A stretch of DNA of 64,000 nucleotides from the NCBI RefSeq assembly GCF_003390325.1, contig NZ_QUOK01000001.1:1046708-1110707 (forward strand), written 5' to 3'. Numbering within the stretch: position 1 is the first letter of the stretch; the number at the start of each line of letters is the position of its first letter. The translations under genes were made by a program, and so were the position numbers. Origin of the DNA: Rhodohalobacter sp. SW132 (GTDB lineage Bacteria > Bacteroidota > Rhodothermia > Balneolales > Balneolaceae). The notes beneath the pieces are model-generated. The model saw only the letters and a list, made by a program, of their open reading frames with translations. It did no database searches and was not told where the DNA came from. Shown piece by piece: positions 38,059-47,466 of the stretch.

Positions 38059-38391
38059 ATGGATGAACTCAGAATGCTATATGTTACAACAGGAAACAGA
38101 GACGAAGCCCGGCGAATCGGCAAGGTTCTGGTGGAAGAAAAGCTCTGTGCATGCGTAAATATCCTCGATCCCATGGAGTCACTTTACTGGTGGAATGGTG
38201 AAGTTCAAAATGAAACAGAGACGGTTCTGATTGTGAAAACCACGCAAAAAATGGTTTCTGAGGTAACGAAAAGAATCAAAAAACTTCATAGCTATGAAGT
38301 TCCGTGCGTGATCTCTCTTCCGTTATCGTCTGAAGAAGGGAACCCGGAGTATATTAGCTGGATCCGGAAATCTGTTCTCAGCCAGAATTGA
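38059..38391 (+). CDS. cutA: Divalent-cation tolerance protein CutA
   Basis: A 110-residue CutA1 protein, a small trimeric cytoplasmic protein linked with metal tolerance. Recognisable are TTGNRDEARRIGKVLVEEKLCACVNI, the YWWNGEVQNETETVLIVKTT segment and the HSYEVPCVISLPL strand. Its length is standard for the family. It starts 14 bases upstream of the enoyl-CoA hydratase gene and likely shares its transcript. Confidence 0.94.
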   Translation: MDELRMLYVTTGNRDEARRIGKVLVEEKLCACVNILDPMESLYWWNGEVQNETETVLIVKTTQKMVSEVTKRIKKLHSYEVPCVISLPLSSEEGNPEYISWIRKSVLSQN

Positions 38392-38405
38392 AACTTTCTT
38401 AGTCT

Positions 38406-39140
38406 ATGGCACTGAATATAGAACGAAACAAATACGTCATCAAAGCCAGCGTAAACCGGCCCGATGCGCTGAACGCCGTGAATTTTGAGCTGATGGACCG
38501 GCTTGAGCAGCTGCTGGATGAGCTGGAGAATAACAGGGAGGTCAGACTTTTCATCCTCACCGGTACGGGCAGCAGTTTTATATCCGGCGGAGATCTTCGC
38601 GAGTTTCATCAGCTAAAAAAAGCAGATGAAGCGAAACGAATGACAAGCCGGGTAATCAATATTCTCAAACGGATCGAGCAGCTTCCGTTCTGGACTCTTG
38701 CCGCAATTAACGGATATGCGTACGGCGGGGGCTGGGAGATTGCCTCTTATTTTGATTTCAGAGTGGTGAGCCGTGATGCTAAAATCGGTTTCACCCAGGG
38801 AAAGTTCTACCTGCCGCCGGGATGGGGCGGTGTTTCGGTGCTTTCGAAACTTGTGCCTAAAAGCCGGGCGCTATACTGGCTGGCATCACAAAAAGTAATT
38901 ACCGCAGAAGAAGCTGTGGAGTCTGGATTCGCCGATGAACTTTTTGAGAGTGAATCGTTTGATGAATCCCTCGAAAAACTGTCTTCAAAACTGACCCTCA
39001 ATGACAGAACCTTCATCGAGTACCTGAAGCGGAGTCCCGAAATGAAAGACGCATCAGAAGAGATTGAGCCGTTCAGCCGATTCTGGGAGAGCGAAGAACA
39101 TCAAAAACGGGTCGATGCATTTCTAAAGCGAAAATCATAA
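38406..39140 (+). CDS. Enoyl-CoA hydratase/isomerase family protein
   Basis: A 244-residue crotonase-fold enzyme. The oxyanion-hole segments are ISGGDLREF (about 58-66) and GYAYGGGWEIA (about 103-113). The catalytic-glutamate region is less canonical: the stretch after the second helix reads IGFTQGKFYLPPGWGG, where hydratases usually have PEVxLG with glutamate. The exact acyl-CoA reaction is therefore open. It follows cutA closely and converges with argS. Confidence 0.85.
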   Translation: MALNIERNKYVIKASVNRPDALNAVNFELMDRLEQLLDELENNREVRLFILTGTGSSFISGGDLREFHQLKKADEAKRMTSRVINILKRIEQLPFWTLAAINGYAYGGGWEIASYFDFRVVSRDAKIGFTQGKFYLPPGWGGVSVLSKLVPKSRALYWLASQKVITAEEAVESGFADELFESESFDESLEKLSSKLTLNDRTFIEYLKRSPEMKDASEEIEPFSRFWESEEHQKRVDAFLKRKS

Positions 39141-39193
39141 AATCTTAAATCTTTCATCTACCATCTCTTATCAAATATCTATCACCTATAACA

Positions 39194-40834
39194 TCACATT
39201 CTGTCCGGAGCGGTAATTCCGAGGATTGTCAGTCCGTTAGCCAGCACCTGAGCGGTGGCTTTTGCCAGTTCTGCCCGGGCTTTCATCAGGGCTGGTTCTT
39301 CGCCAATAATGCGGCAGTCGTGGTAAAATGATGTGAAATCAGAAGCGAGTTCGTTCAGGTACGTAATCACACGGTGCGGCTCTTTATGATTTGCTGCGAT
39401 GGTAACCGCTTCGGGAAACGCCAGCATTTTTTTGATGAGCGTAATCTCCGTTTCGTGATCCAGCAGTGAAAGATCCAGCCCTGCCTTGTTCTCATCGAGC
39501 TCCTCAATTTTTCGCAAAATGGATTGAATCCGGGCGTGTGCGTACTGAAGGTAGAAAACCGGGTTTTTATCCCCCGCCTCTTTCGCCCTTGCGATATCAA
39601 ATTCCAGGTGGGTGTTTGGCGATCGCATCAAAAAGAAAAAGCGGGTTACATCTTCACCAACCTCATCCATCAGCTCATCCAGAGTGACAAAATTGGCCTT
39701 TCGCGTACTCATTTTGAACGGCTTGCCGTCATGGACAAGCGTAACGAACTGGTAAACCAGTACATCTACTTTCTCCGGATCATAACCTAAAACGCTGATG
39801 CCGTTCATCACATCGGGGTACGTGTCGATATGATCGGCTCCAAACACATCTATGCAGAGGTCGTAGTTTCGGTCGAGTTTATCAGCGTGATAGGCGATAT
39901 CGGGCAGGCGGTAGGTCGGTTCGCCGGTACTTTTAATCAGAACAGTATCTTTATCTTTCCCGAATTCGGTGGTTTTAAACCAGACGGCGCCATCATCATC
40001 ATACGCCATCTTTTTTTCTCGAAATGTGTCGATCACCTTATCGATCGCCCCGTTTTCGTAAAGTGTACGCTCGTTAAAAAACGAATCCATTTTGATGTTC
40101 ATCCGCTCGAGTGTAGCCTGAATCTGGTCAAAAATGACTGATTCAGCCTCTTCTTTAAACACAGTTTCATCTTCATTTCCGGCCAGGCTGTCGCCATGTT
40201 TTTCCTGAAGAGTACCCGCAATTTCACGGATGTATTCACCTTCGTACCCTCCTTCGGGAAGTTCAGCATCACGGCCGATCGCCTGCAGGTATCGAGCCTT
40301 CACGCTAAGGCCGAGTTTGCGCATCTGCCGGCCGGCATTGTTGAAATAATATTCTCGATCCACATCAGCGCCGGTCCACTCAAACAGGCGCGCAACCGTA
40401 TCTCCCAGGACAGCATTTCTTCCGTGACCAACCGTTAGCGGACCTGTAGGGTTCGCGCTCACAAACTCAACCAGCACCCGTTTTCCCGCGCGTTCATCCG
40501 ATCTGCCGAATGATTTTCCGGCATCCATCAGCTCCTGCAGCGAATCGGTTAGATACTGCTCCGCGTACCGGAAATTGATAAATCCGGGTCCGGCCACTTC
40601 GGCTGACGCCACTTTAGCAGGGTCCAGTGTGATCCGTTCAACAATCTGTTCCGCAATCTTTCGCGGATTTGTACGAAGAGGTTTGGCAAGCTGCATCGCC
40701 ACATTGGCTGCCACATCGCCATGGGAGGGATCGCGAGGGGTTTCCAGGTGGATTTCGGGAATCTGTCCCGCCTCGATATCAAATGTTTCGAGTGCTGCGC
40801 GGATCTGTTGTTTTAAATAGGATTCAATCTGCAT
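39194..40834 (-). CDS. argS: Arginyl-tRNA synthetase
   Basis: A 546-residue class I synthetase. The HIGH-like motif is VGHGRNAVLGD (about 120-130), the KMSKS-like motif is FKMSTRKANFVTLDEL, and the C-terminal anticodon-binding region (about 430-546) ends in GLTILGITAPDRM, the typical ArgS tail. An N-terminal ArgS additional domain (about 1-90) is present. It acts alone in the cytoplasm; no operon partner is seen. Confidence 0.97.
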   Translation of the reverse strand: MQIESYLKQQIRAALETFDIEAGQIPEIHLETPRDPSHGDVAANVAMQLAKPLRTNPRKIAEQIVERITLDPAKVASAEVAGPGFINFRYAEQYLTDSLQELMDAGKSFGRSDERAGKRVLVEFVSANPTGPLTVGHGRNAVLGDTVARLFEWTGADVDREYYFNNAGRQMRKLGLSVKARYLQAIGRDAELPEGGYEGEYIREIAGTLQEKHGDSLAGNEDETVFKEEAESVIFDQIQATLERMNIKMDSFFNERTLYENGAIDKVIDTFREKKMAYDDDGAVWFKTTEFGKDKDTVLIKSTGEPTYRLPDIAYHADKLDRNYDLCIDVFGADHIDTYPDVMNGISVLGYDPEKVDVLVYQFVTLVHDGKPFKMSTRKANFVTLDELMDEVGEDVTRFFFLMRSPNTHLEFDIARAKEAGDKNPVFYLQYAHARIQSILRKIEELDENKAGLDLSLLDHETEITLIKKMLAFPEAVTIAANHKEPHRVITYLNELASDFTSFYHDCRIIGEEPALMKARAELAKATAQVLANGLTILGITAPDRM

Positions 40835-41060
40835 AAATGGATCATCTGTCGCTTTTTAATGAGAGTGGCAAAGATACGGCTTTTGCCAGCGGAATCGCTA
40901 CCTGATTTGGAATCTTTACACTTCTCTCAGCTGTGATGGATAGACGACAAATGCTTCATCACGAATGGCTTCCTTTTCAGGGTTTACAGGTTTTGTGACG
41001 ATTTTATCGAAATTCGACTATTTTGAAGTCTATAAACCCGAAACCGAATGACGTCACAAC

Positions 41061-43571
41061 ATGAAAAGATCTCTACCTTTTTTCCTGTTACTTTTATATC
41101 TGACTATTTTTTCTTCACATCTGCACGCCCAGGAGGTCACTCTCCAGTTTCAGGTAAATATGAGCTACCAGATTGAAGCTGGTAATTTCGACTCTCAATC
41201 GGAATTTGTGGATGTGGCGGGTACGTTTAATAACTGGGGAGGTGACTTAATTCAGCTCCAGGACGAAAACCAAGATTCGGTCTACTCGGTAACGGTTGAT
41301 GGGTTTACAGTCGGTGAAACGATTGAGTACAAGTTTCGGATCAATGGCCAGTGGGACGGCCGAGAGGAGTTTCCCGGAACCGGCAATAACCGCAGCTACA
41401 CGGTTGAGCCCGGGGAGAACGTCATCTCCGTCTGGTACAATAATGAAGTGGATCCCGATGGACCACCGGCTGCCGATTTTTTCACCCCGTCACGAGACGT
41501 GTTCACCAACACCGTTGTTCAGTTCGATAACCGCTCTACCGGCAATATTACGTCCTGGAAATGGACCTTTGAGGGTGGTGTGCCAGCAACATCAGGTCAG
41601 GAAAATCCGGTCGTCAGATACTCCACAACCGGAAGTTTTGATGTGCAGCTTGTCGCATCCAATGAAAGCGAGAGCGATACGCTTCTGGTTGAAGATTACA
41701 TCACCGTTTTAGAACGCGAGACCGGCGACACCCACTGGTGGAACAAAACGGTGTTTTACGAGATTTTTGTCCGCAGTTTTTACGACTCCAGCGGTGATGG
41801 GATTGGCGATTTTAAGGGACTCACTCAAAAGCTGGACTACCTGAACGACGGTGATCCCAGTACAGACAGCGATCTTGGTATTACAGGTATCTGGCTGATG
41901 CCGATTAACGAATCGCCCACCTACCACGGGTATGATGTGATCGACTACCGTTCCATCAATCCGGATTACGGCACGATGGAGGACTTCAAAGAATTCCTGG
42001 ATGCAGCTCACGAACGTGGCATTAAGGTGATCATCGATTATGTGATGAACCACACCTCTACCGAACACCTGTGGTTTCAGAAATCTGCGGCAGGTGATCC
42101 CCACTACCGCGACTTCTACCGCTGGAGTGATACAAATCCCGGCTACAGTGGACCGTGGGGACAGCAGGTGTGGCACAACAGTCACGATGGCCAGCATTTT
42201 GATGAGTACTACTATGGGCTGTTCTGGAGCGGTATGCCCGATCTGAACTATGACAATCCCGCGGTGAAAGATTCGATGTTTGCCATTTCAGATTTCTGGA
42301 TCAATGAGATTGGCGTTGACGGTTTTCGGCAGGATGCGGTGATCTACATCCACGAGGATGGAGAGATCCTCAAAAACACCCCTGAGACGCTTCAGTTCTG
42401 GCAGGATTTTAACGCCAACCTGAAGGCGGCCAATCCTGAGGCGTTTGCTGTGGGTGAAGCGTGGGAGCCGACCGACATCGCCCTGCAGTATGTAACCGAC
42501 GACCGGCTCGATTACGTATTTGAGTTCGACCTGGCGCAGGCCATTCTGAACGGCGTAAACAACGAAAATGCGGAGCCGATACTCTCGCACATGCAGGTAG
42601 TGTATGATGAATATCCCTTTTTGCAGTTCGGCACCTTCCTGACCAATCACGACCAGGACCGTGTGATGAACGTGCTTGGTCAGGATATTGACAAAGCAAA
42701 GGTAGCGGCTTCGCTCTACCTCACGCTGCCGGGCATTCCCTATCTCTACTATGGCGAGGAAGTGGGCATGCTGGGTCAAAAGCCTGATGAAGATATCCGC
42801 CTGCCGATGCAGTGGAGCAGCGAGCCAAATGCGGGCTTTACTGAAGGGTCGCCCTGGCGGTCGCCCAATTCCAACTTTGCGGAGTATAATGTTGAGGTTA
42901 TGGAGGATGATGAGAATTCGCTGCTGAATCACTACAAGGAGTTGATCCGTTTCAGGAGCAACCATCCTCAAATGCAGACCGGCGAGTATGAGGCGGCAGT
43001 AACATCCCGAAACGATGTGATCGCTTTTTTCCGGTATGATGAGAACCTGGATGACACCAAACTGATCGTCATTAACCTGGGCGATAGTGAGATTACCGAT
43101 TTGTCCCTTGATCACTCCAACAGTATGCTGGTTGAGAGTGATGCAATCTACAGCTACGATAATCTTCTAACGGGCAATCGCAATTCCGGAAACGCGGGCC
43201 CTTCCGAGGCCGGGTACACCTCTCAAATTCTAAACATCGAACCACGCTCTACAAATATTTACAGTCCGGTTGTTTTTTCGTTGTCGACAGAAGAACCCGA
43301 GCAGGTAAGAGACTTTGAACTCCATCAAAACTACCCCAACCCGTTTAATCCGGCTACGACGATCTCATTTTACCTGCCGCAATCCGAAGAGGTCACGCTA
43401 ACCGTATTTGATATCACGGGGCGCCGTGTAGCAACATTGGTTGATCAGCCGATGAATGCCGGAATCCACAATCAAACCTTCGATGCATCCGCACTTTCCA
43501 GCGGTATCTATTTTTACAGGCTCGAAGCGGGTTCGTTCAGCGATGTTCAAAAGATGACGTTGATTAAGTAG
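41061..43571 (+). CDS. Secreted GH13 alpha-amylase-type enzyme with CBM, PKD and T9SS sorting domain
   Basis: An 836-residue exported glycoside hydrolase: signal peptide (1-23), an N-terminal starch-binding/E-set-like module (about 25-128; VAGTFNNWGG), a PKD domain (about 132-215), a GH13 TIM barrel (about 222-650) and a T9SS type A sorting domain (about 756-836; NYPNPFNPATTISFYL and the final KMTLIK). Catalytic residues are D425 (GFRQDA), E466 (VGEAW) and D531 (NHDQD). It should hydrolyse alpha-glucans at the cell surface, exported by T9SS; PorQ at 27.7 kb is a matching component. Confidence 0.93.
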   Translation: MKRSLPFFLLLLYLTIFSSHLHAQEVTLQFQVNMSYQIEAGNFDSQSEFVDVAGTFNNWGGDLIQLQDENQDSVYSVTVDGFTVGETIEYKFRINGQWDGREEFPGTGNNRSYTVEPGENVISVWYNNEVDPDGPPAADFFTPSRDVFTNTVVQFDNRSTGNITSWKWTFEGGVPATSGQENPVVRYSTTGSFDVQLVASNESESDTLLVEDYITVLERETGDTHWWNKTVFYEIFVRSFYDSSGDGIGDFKGLTQKLDYLNDGDPSTDSDLGITGIWLMPINESPTYHGYDVIDYRSINPDYGTMEDFKEFLDAAHERGIKVIIDYVMNHTSTEHLWFQKSAAGDPHYRDFYRWSDTNPGYSGPWGQQVWHNSHDGQHFDEYYYGLFWSGMPDLNYDNPAVKDSMFAISDFWINEIGVDGFRQDAVIYIHEDGEILKNTPETLQFWQDFNANLKAANPEAFAVGEAWEPTDIALQYVTDDRLDYVFEFDLAQAILNGVNNENAEPILSHMQVVYDEYPFLQFGTFLTNHDQDRVMNVLGQDIDKAKVAASLYLTLPGIPYLYYGEEVGMLGQKPDEDIRLPMQWSSEPNAGFTEGSPWRSPNSNFAEYNVEVMEDDENSLLNHYKELIRFRSNHPQMQTGEYEAAVTSRNDVIAFFRYDENLDDTKLIVINLGDSEITDLSLDHSNSMLVESDAIYSYDNLLTGNRNSGNAGPSEAGYTSQILNIEPRSTNIYSPVVFSLSTEEPEQVRDFELHQNYPNPFNPATTISFYLPQSEEVTLTVFDITGRRVATLVDQPMNAGIHNQTFDASALSSGIYFYRLEAGSFSDVQKMTLIK

Positions 43572-43590
43572 GGGTCAAGCATTTCGAGAC

Positions 43591-43773
43591 CTTCCAGAGT
43601 GCGAATGTTAATGAGCTCCTGGAAGAGTCTCGTTTATAAGTAACATAGTGTACTAAAAGAAAATAACACAGGGCGTTATTGGTGCAGCGGAGCTCTTGAA
43701 CAAGATGCATAGTGTGCCTGCCACCAATCCGCAACTCTTCCAGGAACCTCACTTCGTTCGGCACTCTTGAAGG
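43591..43773 (+). mobile_element. MITE-like / REP-like element with about 40-bp terminal inverted repeats
   Basis: Two imperfect inverted arms, 43591-43629 and 43734-43773, share CCTTC-AGAGTG at the outside and TCCTGGAAGAGT at the inside and are roughly four-fifths identical by eye. The 104-bp centre itself contains pairing segments (ATTGGTGCAG with CTGCCACCAAT). The element occupies nearly all of the gap between the amylase and mutS stops. No transposase is encoded, so if mobile it depends on one elsewhere. The 66-codon frame within it (43564-43764, minus) is probably not a gene. Strand is nominal. Confidence 0.65.
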
Positions 43774-43786
43774 TTGCTGTGTTCCT

Positions 43787-46474
43787 CTACTTCTTCGCCA
43801 GCCGCTTTAGTTCGCTCAGCAGCAACAGTGCTTCAATCGGGGTCATCCGTTCGGGGTCGCTGGCATCGAGTTTGTTGAGCAGGGTTTCCACGTTGGGATC
43901 CATCTGTGAGCCGAATAGGGTCATTTGGGGCGGCAGGCTCTCCTGTTTTTCCAGTTTTTGCGTTGCATTCTGAGCCGCTTTCTTCTTGGTTGCGGTCTGT
44001 TTTACCGCACCGTTTTCTTTTCCGTTTCCGCTTTGGCTCACATCCAGCGTATGGCTTTCCAGGTTGGATAAAATCTCTTTTGCGCGTTCAATGACTACCG
44101 ACGGCAGACCGGCCATATTCGCGACCTGGATTCCGTAGCTGTGATCGGCCCCGCCGCGGACCAGCTTGCGCAGGAAAATCACTTTACCATCATGCTCTTT
44201 CACCTGCACGCTGTAGTTTTTGATCCGTTCGTACCGGCTTTCCAATTCGTTTAATTCGTGGTAGTGAGTCGCAAAGAGTGTTTTTGCGGCCACCTCCGGC
44301 TTGTTGTGCAGATATTCGGAAAGAGACCACGCGATACTCAGTCCGTCGAACGTGCTTGTTCCGCGTCCCACTTCATCCAGCAATATTAATGATTTTGGCG
44401 TAGCATTGTTCAGGATGTTAGCCGCTTCGTTCATCTCTACCAGGAACGTACTTTCACCGGCTGCAAGATTATCGGAAGCTCCCACGCGTGTGAAAATTTT
44501 ATCCACCAGCCCGATGGTGGCTTCCTCGGCAGGAACAAAACAGCCCACCTGGGCCATCAGTACCAAAAGCCCGGTCTGACGCAAAATGATACTCTTACCC
44601 GCCATATTCGGGCCGGTGATGATCAGGATCTGGTGCTCGCTGTTGTCGAGGTAGATATCGTTGGGAATAAAAGGATCGCCGGCATCCAGGGTTTTCTCTA
44701 CCACGGGATGGCGTCCCTTTTTCACATCAACCACATCCTCCGTGTTGATCTCCGGACGCGTATAGTTGTTTCGGTACGCCACTTCGGCAAAACTCTGCAC
44801 GCAATCCAGCTCAGCCATCGCTGCGGCAATCTGCTGCACATCATCAGCATATTCCGCCACGTACAGACGCAGCTCTTCAAACAGTTCTCCCTCCAGTGTT
44901 TTGCTGCGATCTTCAGCAGAAAGGACCTTCTCCTCCACCTCCTTCAGTTCTGGCGTGATATACCGCTCGGAGTTAACCAGCGTCTGCTTTCGGATGAAAT
45001 GCTCCGGTACTTTATCTTTGTGCGTGTTGGTCACTTCTATATAGTAGCCGAAAACCTTGTTGTAGCCGATCTTGAGCGACGGAATGCCCGCTTCCTTCGA
45101 AAGTTTGTCTTTAATCCGGGCGATATACTCTTTGCCATTTCGCGCGATATCGCGCAGCTCATCCAGATTTTCGTTGAAGCCATCGTTGAAAATTCCGCCA
45201 TCGCGGATGGAGGCCGGCGGATCTTCTTTGATCGCCTTATCAATCCGTTCCTGAACTTCCACCAGCATTTTCAGCCGACCGTTGATCTCATCCAGGAGTT
45301 CATTATCGGTATCGGCAAGCTGCATTTTGACTCGCGGGATCTGTCCCAGTGAAAGCTGCAGCTGCTTCAGGTCGCGCGCGTTGGTCCGCCCCACACTGAT
45401 CCGGCTGATCAGGCGCTCCAAATCTCCAACCTGGTCCAGCTCTTCGCGCAGTTTTTCACGCCGGGTGTGATCCGACACCAGCAGATCCACCGCTTCCAGT
45501 CTTTTGCGAATCGGTTCCACCTGTTTGAGCGGACGCATAATCCATTTTCTCAGCAGCCGGCCTCCCATAGCTGTGCAGGTATCGTCAAGAATCGAGACCA
45601 ATGTTCCCTCCGTGCCGCCCTCCTGCATACTGGAGGTGAGCTCCAGGTTCCGCTTGGTGGATCCATCCAGCGACATGTAATCTGCGTTTTCGTAGGCGTA
45701 GAGGCGTTTCAGGTGGCCGAGCGACGATTTCTGAGTTTCCTGCATATAGTGCAGCAGTGCGCCGGCTGCAGGCTGGGCGATCTCCAGTTCCTCCACACCA
45801 AATCCTTTCAGGGAGTGGGTTTGAAAATGGTCCGTCAGAAGGTTGTAGCCGTAATCGCCCTCGTACACCCAATCTTCGATAAACGTAGTATTATATCCCT
45901 GGAGATCCTCATCCAGGCTGTTTTTCAGTTTCTTTCGGATCAGCAGTTCGGCGGGCTGAAGGGATTGAAGCAGGCTGTCGAGCTGGCCGCGGGAGACCTG
46001 GCTAAGGCCAAACTCCCCGGTAGAGATATCCGAAAAGGCCACTCCCGCTGTTCCGCCTGCAAAATAGATCGAGGCGATGTAGTTGTTCCGTTTGTGGTCG
46101 AGCAGCTTTTCGGAGAGCGTCACTCCCGGAGTTGTGATTTCTGTCACCTCCCGGTTCACAATTTTTCGGCCCGCATCTTTTGCCTCTTCCGGATTTTCGG
46201 TCTGCTCACAGATCGCCACGCGGTAGCCGCGCTTCACCAGCTTCGGCAGGTAGGTATCGAGCGCATGGTAGGGGAATCCGGCTAAAGGTGTCTGATCGCC
46301 GCCATTATTTCGCTTTGTGAGCGTGATGCCAAGCTCCTTGCTGATCAGCACGGCGTCATCGGAAAAGGTTTCGTAAAAATCACCCACGCGAAACAAAAGA
46401 ATGGTTCCGGGGTGCTTCTCTTTTACCTCAAAATATTGCCGCATCAGCGGCGTCTGTTTCTTCTTTTTGGCCAT
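43787..46474 (-). CDS. mutS: DNA mismatch repair protein MutS
   Basis: An 895-residue MutS. The mismatch-reading phenylalanine motif is RVGDFYETF near residue 30 (F-x-E), followed by connector, lever and clamp domains. The C-terminal ATPase carries Walker A GPNMAGKSIILRQ (about 630-642), the signature STFLVEMNEAANIL, Walker B LILLDEVGRGTSTFDG and THYHEL. It recognises mismatches and recruits MutL. It is not co-located with mutL here. Confidence 0.97.
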   Translation of the reverse strand: MAKKKKQTPLMRQYFEVKEKHPGTILLFRVGDFYETFSDDAVLISKELGITLTKRNNGGDQTPLAGFPYHALDTYLPKLVKRGYRVAICEQTENPEEAKDAGRKIVNREVTEITTPGVTLSEKLLDHKRNNYIASIYFAGGTAGVAFSDISTGEFGLSQVSRGQLDSLLQSLQPAELLIRKKLKNSLDEDLQGYNTTFIEDWVYEGDYGYNLLTDHFQTHSLKGFGVEELEIAQPAAGALLHYMQETQKSSLGHLKRLYAYENADYMSLDGSTKRNLELTSSMQEGGTEGTLVSILDDTCTAMGGRLLRKWIMRPLKQVEPIRKRLEAVDLLVSDHTRREKLREELDQVGDLERLISRISVGRTNARDLKQLQLSLGQIPRVKMQLADTDNELLDEINGRLKMLVEVQERIDKAIKEDPPASIRDGGIFNDGFNENLDELRDIARNGKEYIARIKDKLSKEAGIPSLKIGYNKVFGYYIEVTNTHKDKVPEHFIRKQTLVNSERYITPELKEVEEKVLSAEDRSKTLEGELFEELRLYVAEYADDVQQIAAAMAELDCVQSFAEVAYRNNYTRPEINTEDVVDVKKGRHPVVEKTLDAGDPFIPNDIYLDNSEHQILIITGPNMAGKSIILRQTGLLVLMAQVGCFVPAEEATIGLVDKIFTRVGASDNLAAGESTFLVEMNEAANILNNATPKSLILLDEVGRGTSTFDGLSIAWSLSEYLHNKPEVAAKTLFATHYHELNELESRYERIKNYSVQVKEHDGKVIFLRKLVRGGADHSYGIQVANMAGLPSVVIERAKEILSNLESHTLDVSQSGNGKENGAVKQTATKKKAAQNATQKLEKQESLPPQMTLFGSQMDPNVETLLNKLDASDPERMTPIEALLLLSELKRLAKK

Positions 46475-46749
46475 AAATTACTGCGGGTTTGCTGCTGCGG
46501 ATCGGTCGTTAGGCTAACCCTCAAAGGTATTGAAAATTTTGTACTGATGTGAATGATTTGGGTGTGGCAGACGAAAAGAAGAGAGGACAATACTGCCATG
46601 ATAAACAGATCGGGTGAGCGTGATGATTTCAAGAAACCGGGAATTGAGAAGTATAGAGTTTACCCATCACTCACGGCTGAGTCATCAGGTATCCAAAAAC
46701 AGAGTTATTAGATTTAACACGCAACCTGCTAAAGGAAATAGCAGTTTAC
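46475..46749. other. Intergenic spacer between mutS and the curlin cluster
   Basis: About 275 bases without a supported gene. The sequence upstream of mutS should hold its promoter. No hairpin, repeat or RNA gene was recognised. Confidence 0.5.
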
Positions 46750-47313
46750 TCAGTAGTTTTCGATGATTACGGTTCCGCCTCCGTTTCCGTTCTGCTCAAT
46801 GATGATCGGTACGCCGCCTCCGTTTCCGCTTTCAAAAACCTCCATAGAGAGGCCGTTTCCGTTCTGAAAAAACTGCTGATTGTGAGCTGTCCCTATAATA
46901 TCGAGACGCAGCCGGTTTTCATCCCCAACCTGTTCACTTGATAGTGCATTGAATCCGCCCTCCAGGTTCAGAATAAACTGGTTGCTGTTACCTGATTGCA
47001 GGACATCAGCGGAATTTTCATGCCCGAGAATATTCAGCCTTGCCATATTGCCAATGCCGGTCTGCAGCAGAAAAGAGCTGTTGCCGCTGCCAAACTGGTT
47101 TATGATTCCTACATTTGCATTGACGTCAAATTCATCAAACGAATCGAAATCCATGGAGAAGGTGGTTGCAAAATCGCTTGTAAACTGCTGAACCGCTTCA
47201 TTATGCTCCACATTCGCCTGCTGGATAAAAGCTTCGCCGGGGTTTTGGGAGACTTGGGCGGAAACAGCCCCTCCAAATAATACCATTATTAAACTCGAAA
47301 GAAAATATTTCAT
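46750..47313 (-). CDS. Curlin-repeat protein, candidate nucleator (CsgB-like), fourth in cluster
   Basis: A 187-residue exported protein: signal peptide about 1-19 (MKYFLSSLIMVLFGGAVSA), a non-repeat N-terminal part with paired D/F/E residues, then weaker curlin repeats such as NQFGSGNSSFLLQTGIGN, LQSGNSNQF, SEQVGDENRLRLDIIG and QNGNGGGTVIIENY. It differs from the other three genes in its signal peptide and in more hydrophobic, degenerate repeats. In curli systems the minor subunit CsgB anchors and nucleates CsgA fibres; by that analogy this is the candidate nucleator, which is inference. Confidence 0.8.
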   Translation of the reverse strand: MKYFLSSLIMVLFGGAVSAQVSQNPGEAFIQQANVEHNEAVQQFTSDFATTFSMDFDSFDEFDVNANVGIINQFGSGNSSFLLQTGIGNMARLNILGHENSADVLQSGNSNQFILNLEGGFNALSSEQVGDENRLRLDIIGTAHNQQFFQNGNGLSMEVFESGNGGGVPIIIEQNGNGGGTVIIENY

Positions 47314-47377
47314 ACATCATTGATCTGAATTGATTGATATATCGTAATTATAATCTTTTAATTATTATTAAAGAAAA

Positions 47378-47414
47378 TTCCGACACCATATTTCTGTTTA
47401 TTATGATGTCGGAA
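47378..47414 (-). terminator. Hairpin between third and fourth curlin genes
   Basis: The stem TTCCGACA/TGTCGGAA, extended by CAT/ATG after one mismatch, spans 47378-47414 and is flanked by AT-rich sequence. It lies 53 bases past the stop of the third curlin gene. It may be a terminator or an mRNA-stabilising hairpin that sets subunit ratios. Confidence 0.55.
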
Positions 47415-47466
47415 ACATGTAATTATTAATCACACTAAATTTTAAAGTCAGTTCTATTGTTTACAT

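Noticed and set aside
42288..43115. A 275-codon frame antisense to the amylase
   Set aside because: It is inside a well-supported GH13 gene, and no domain is seen in the antisense protein.
43564..43764. A 66-codon frame inside the MITE-like element
   Set aside because: It follows the inverted repeat and has no transposase or other family features.
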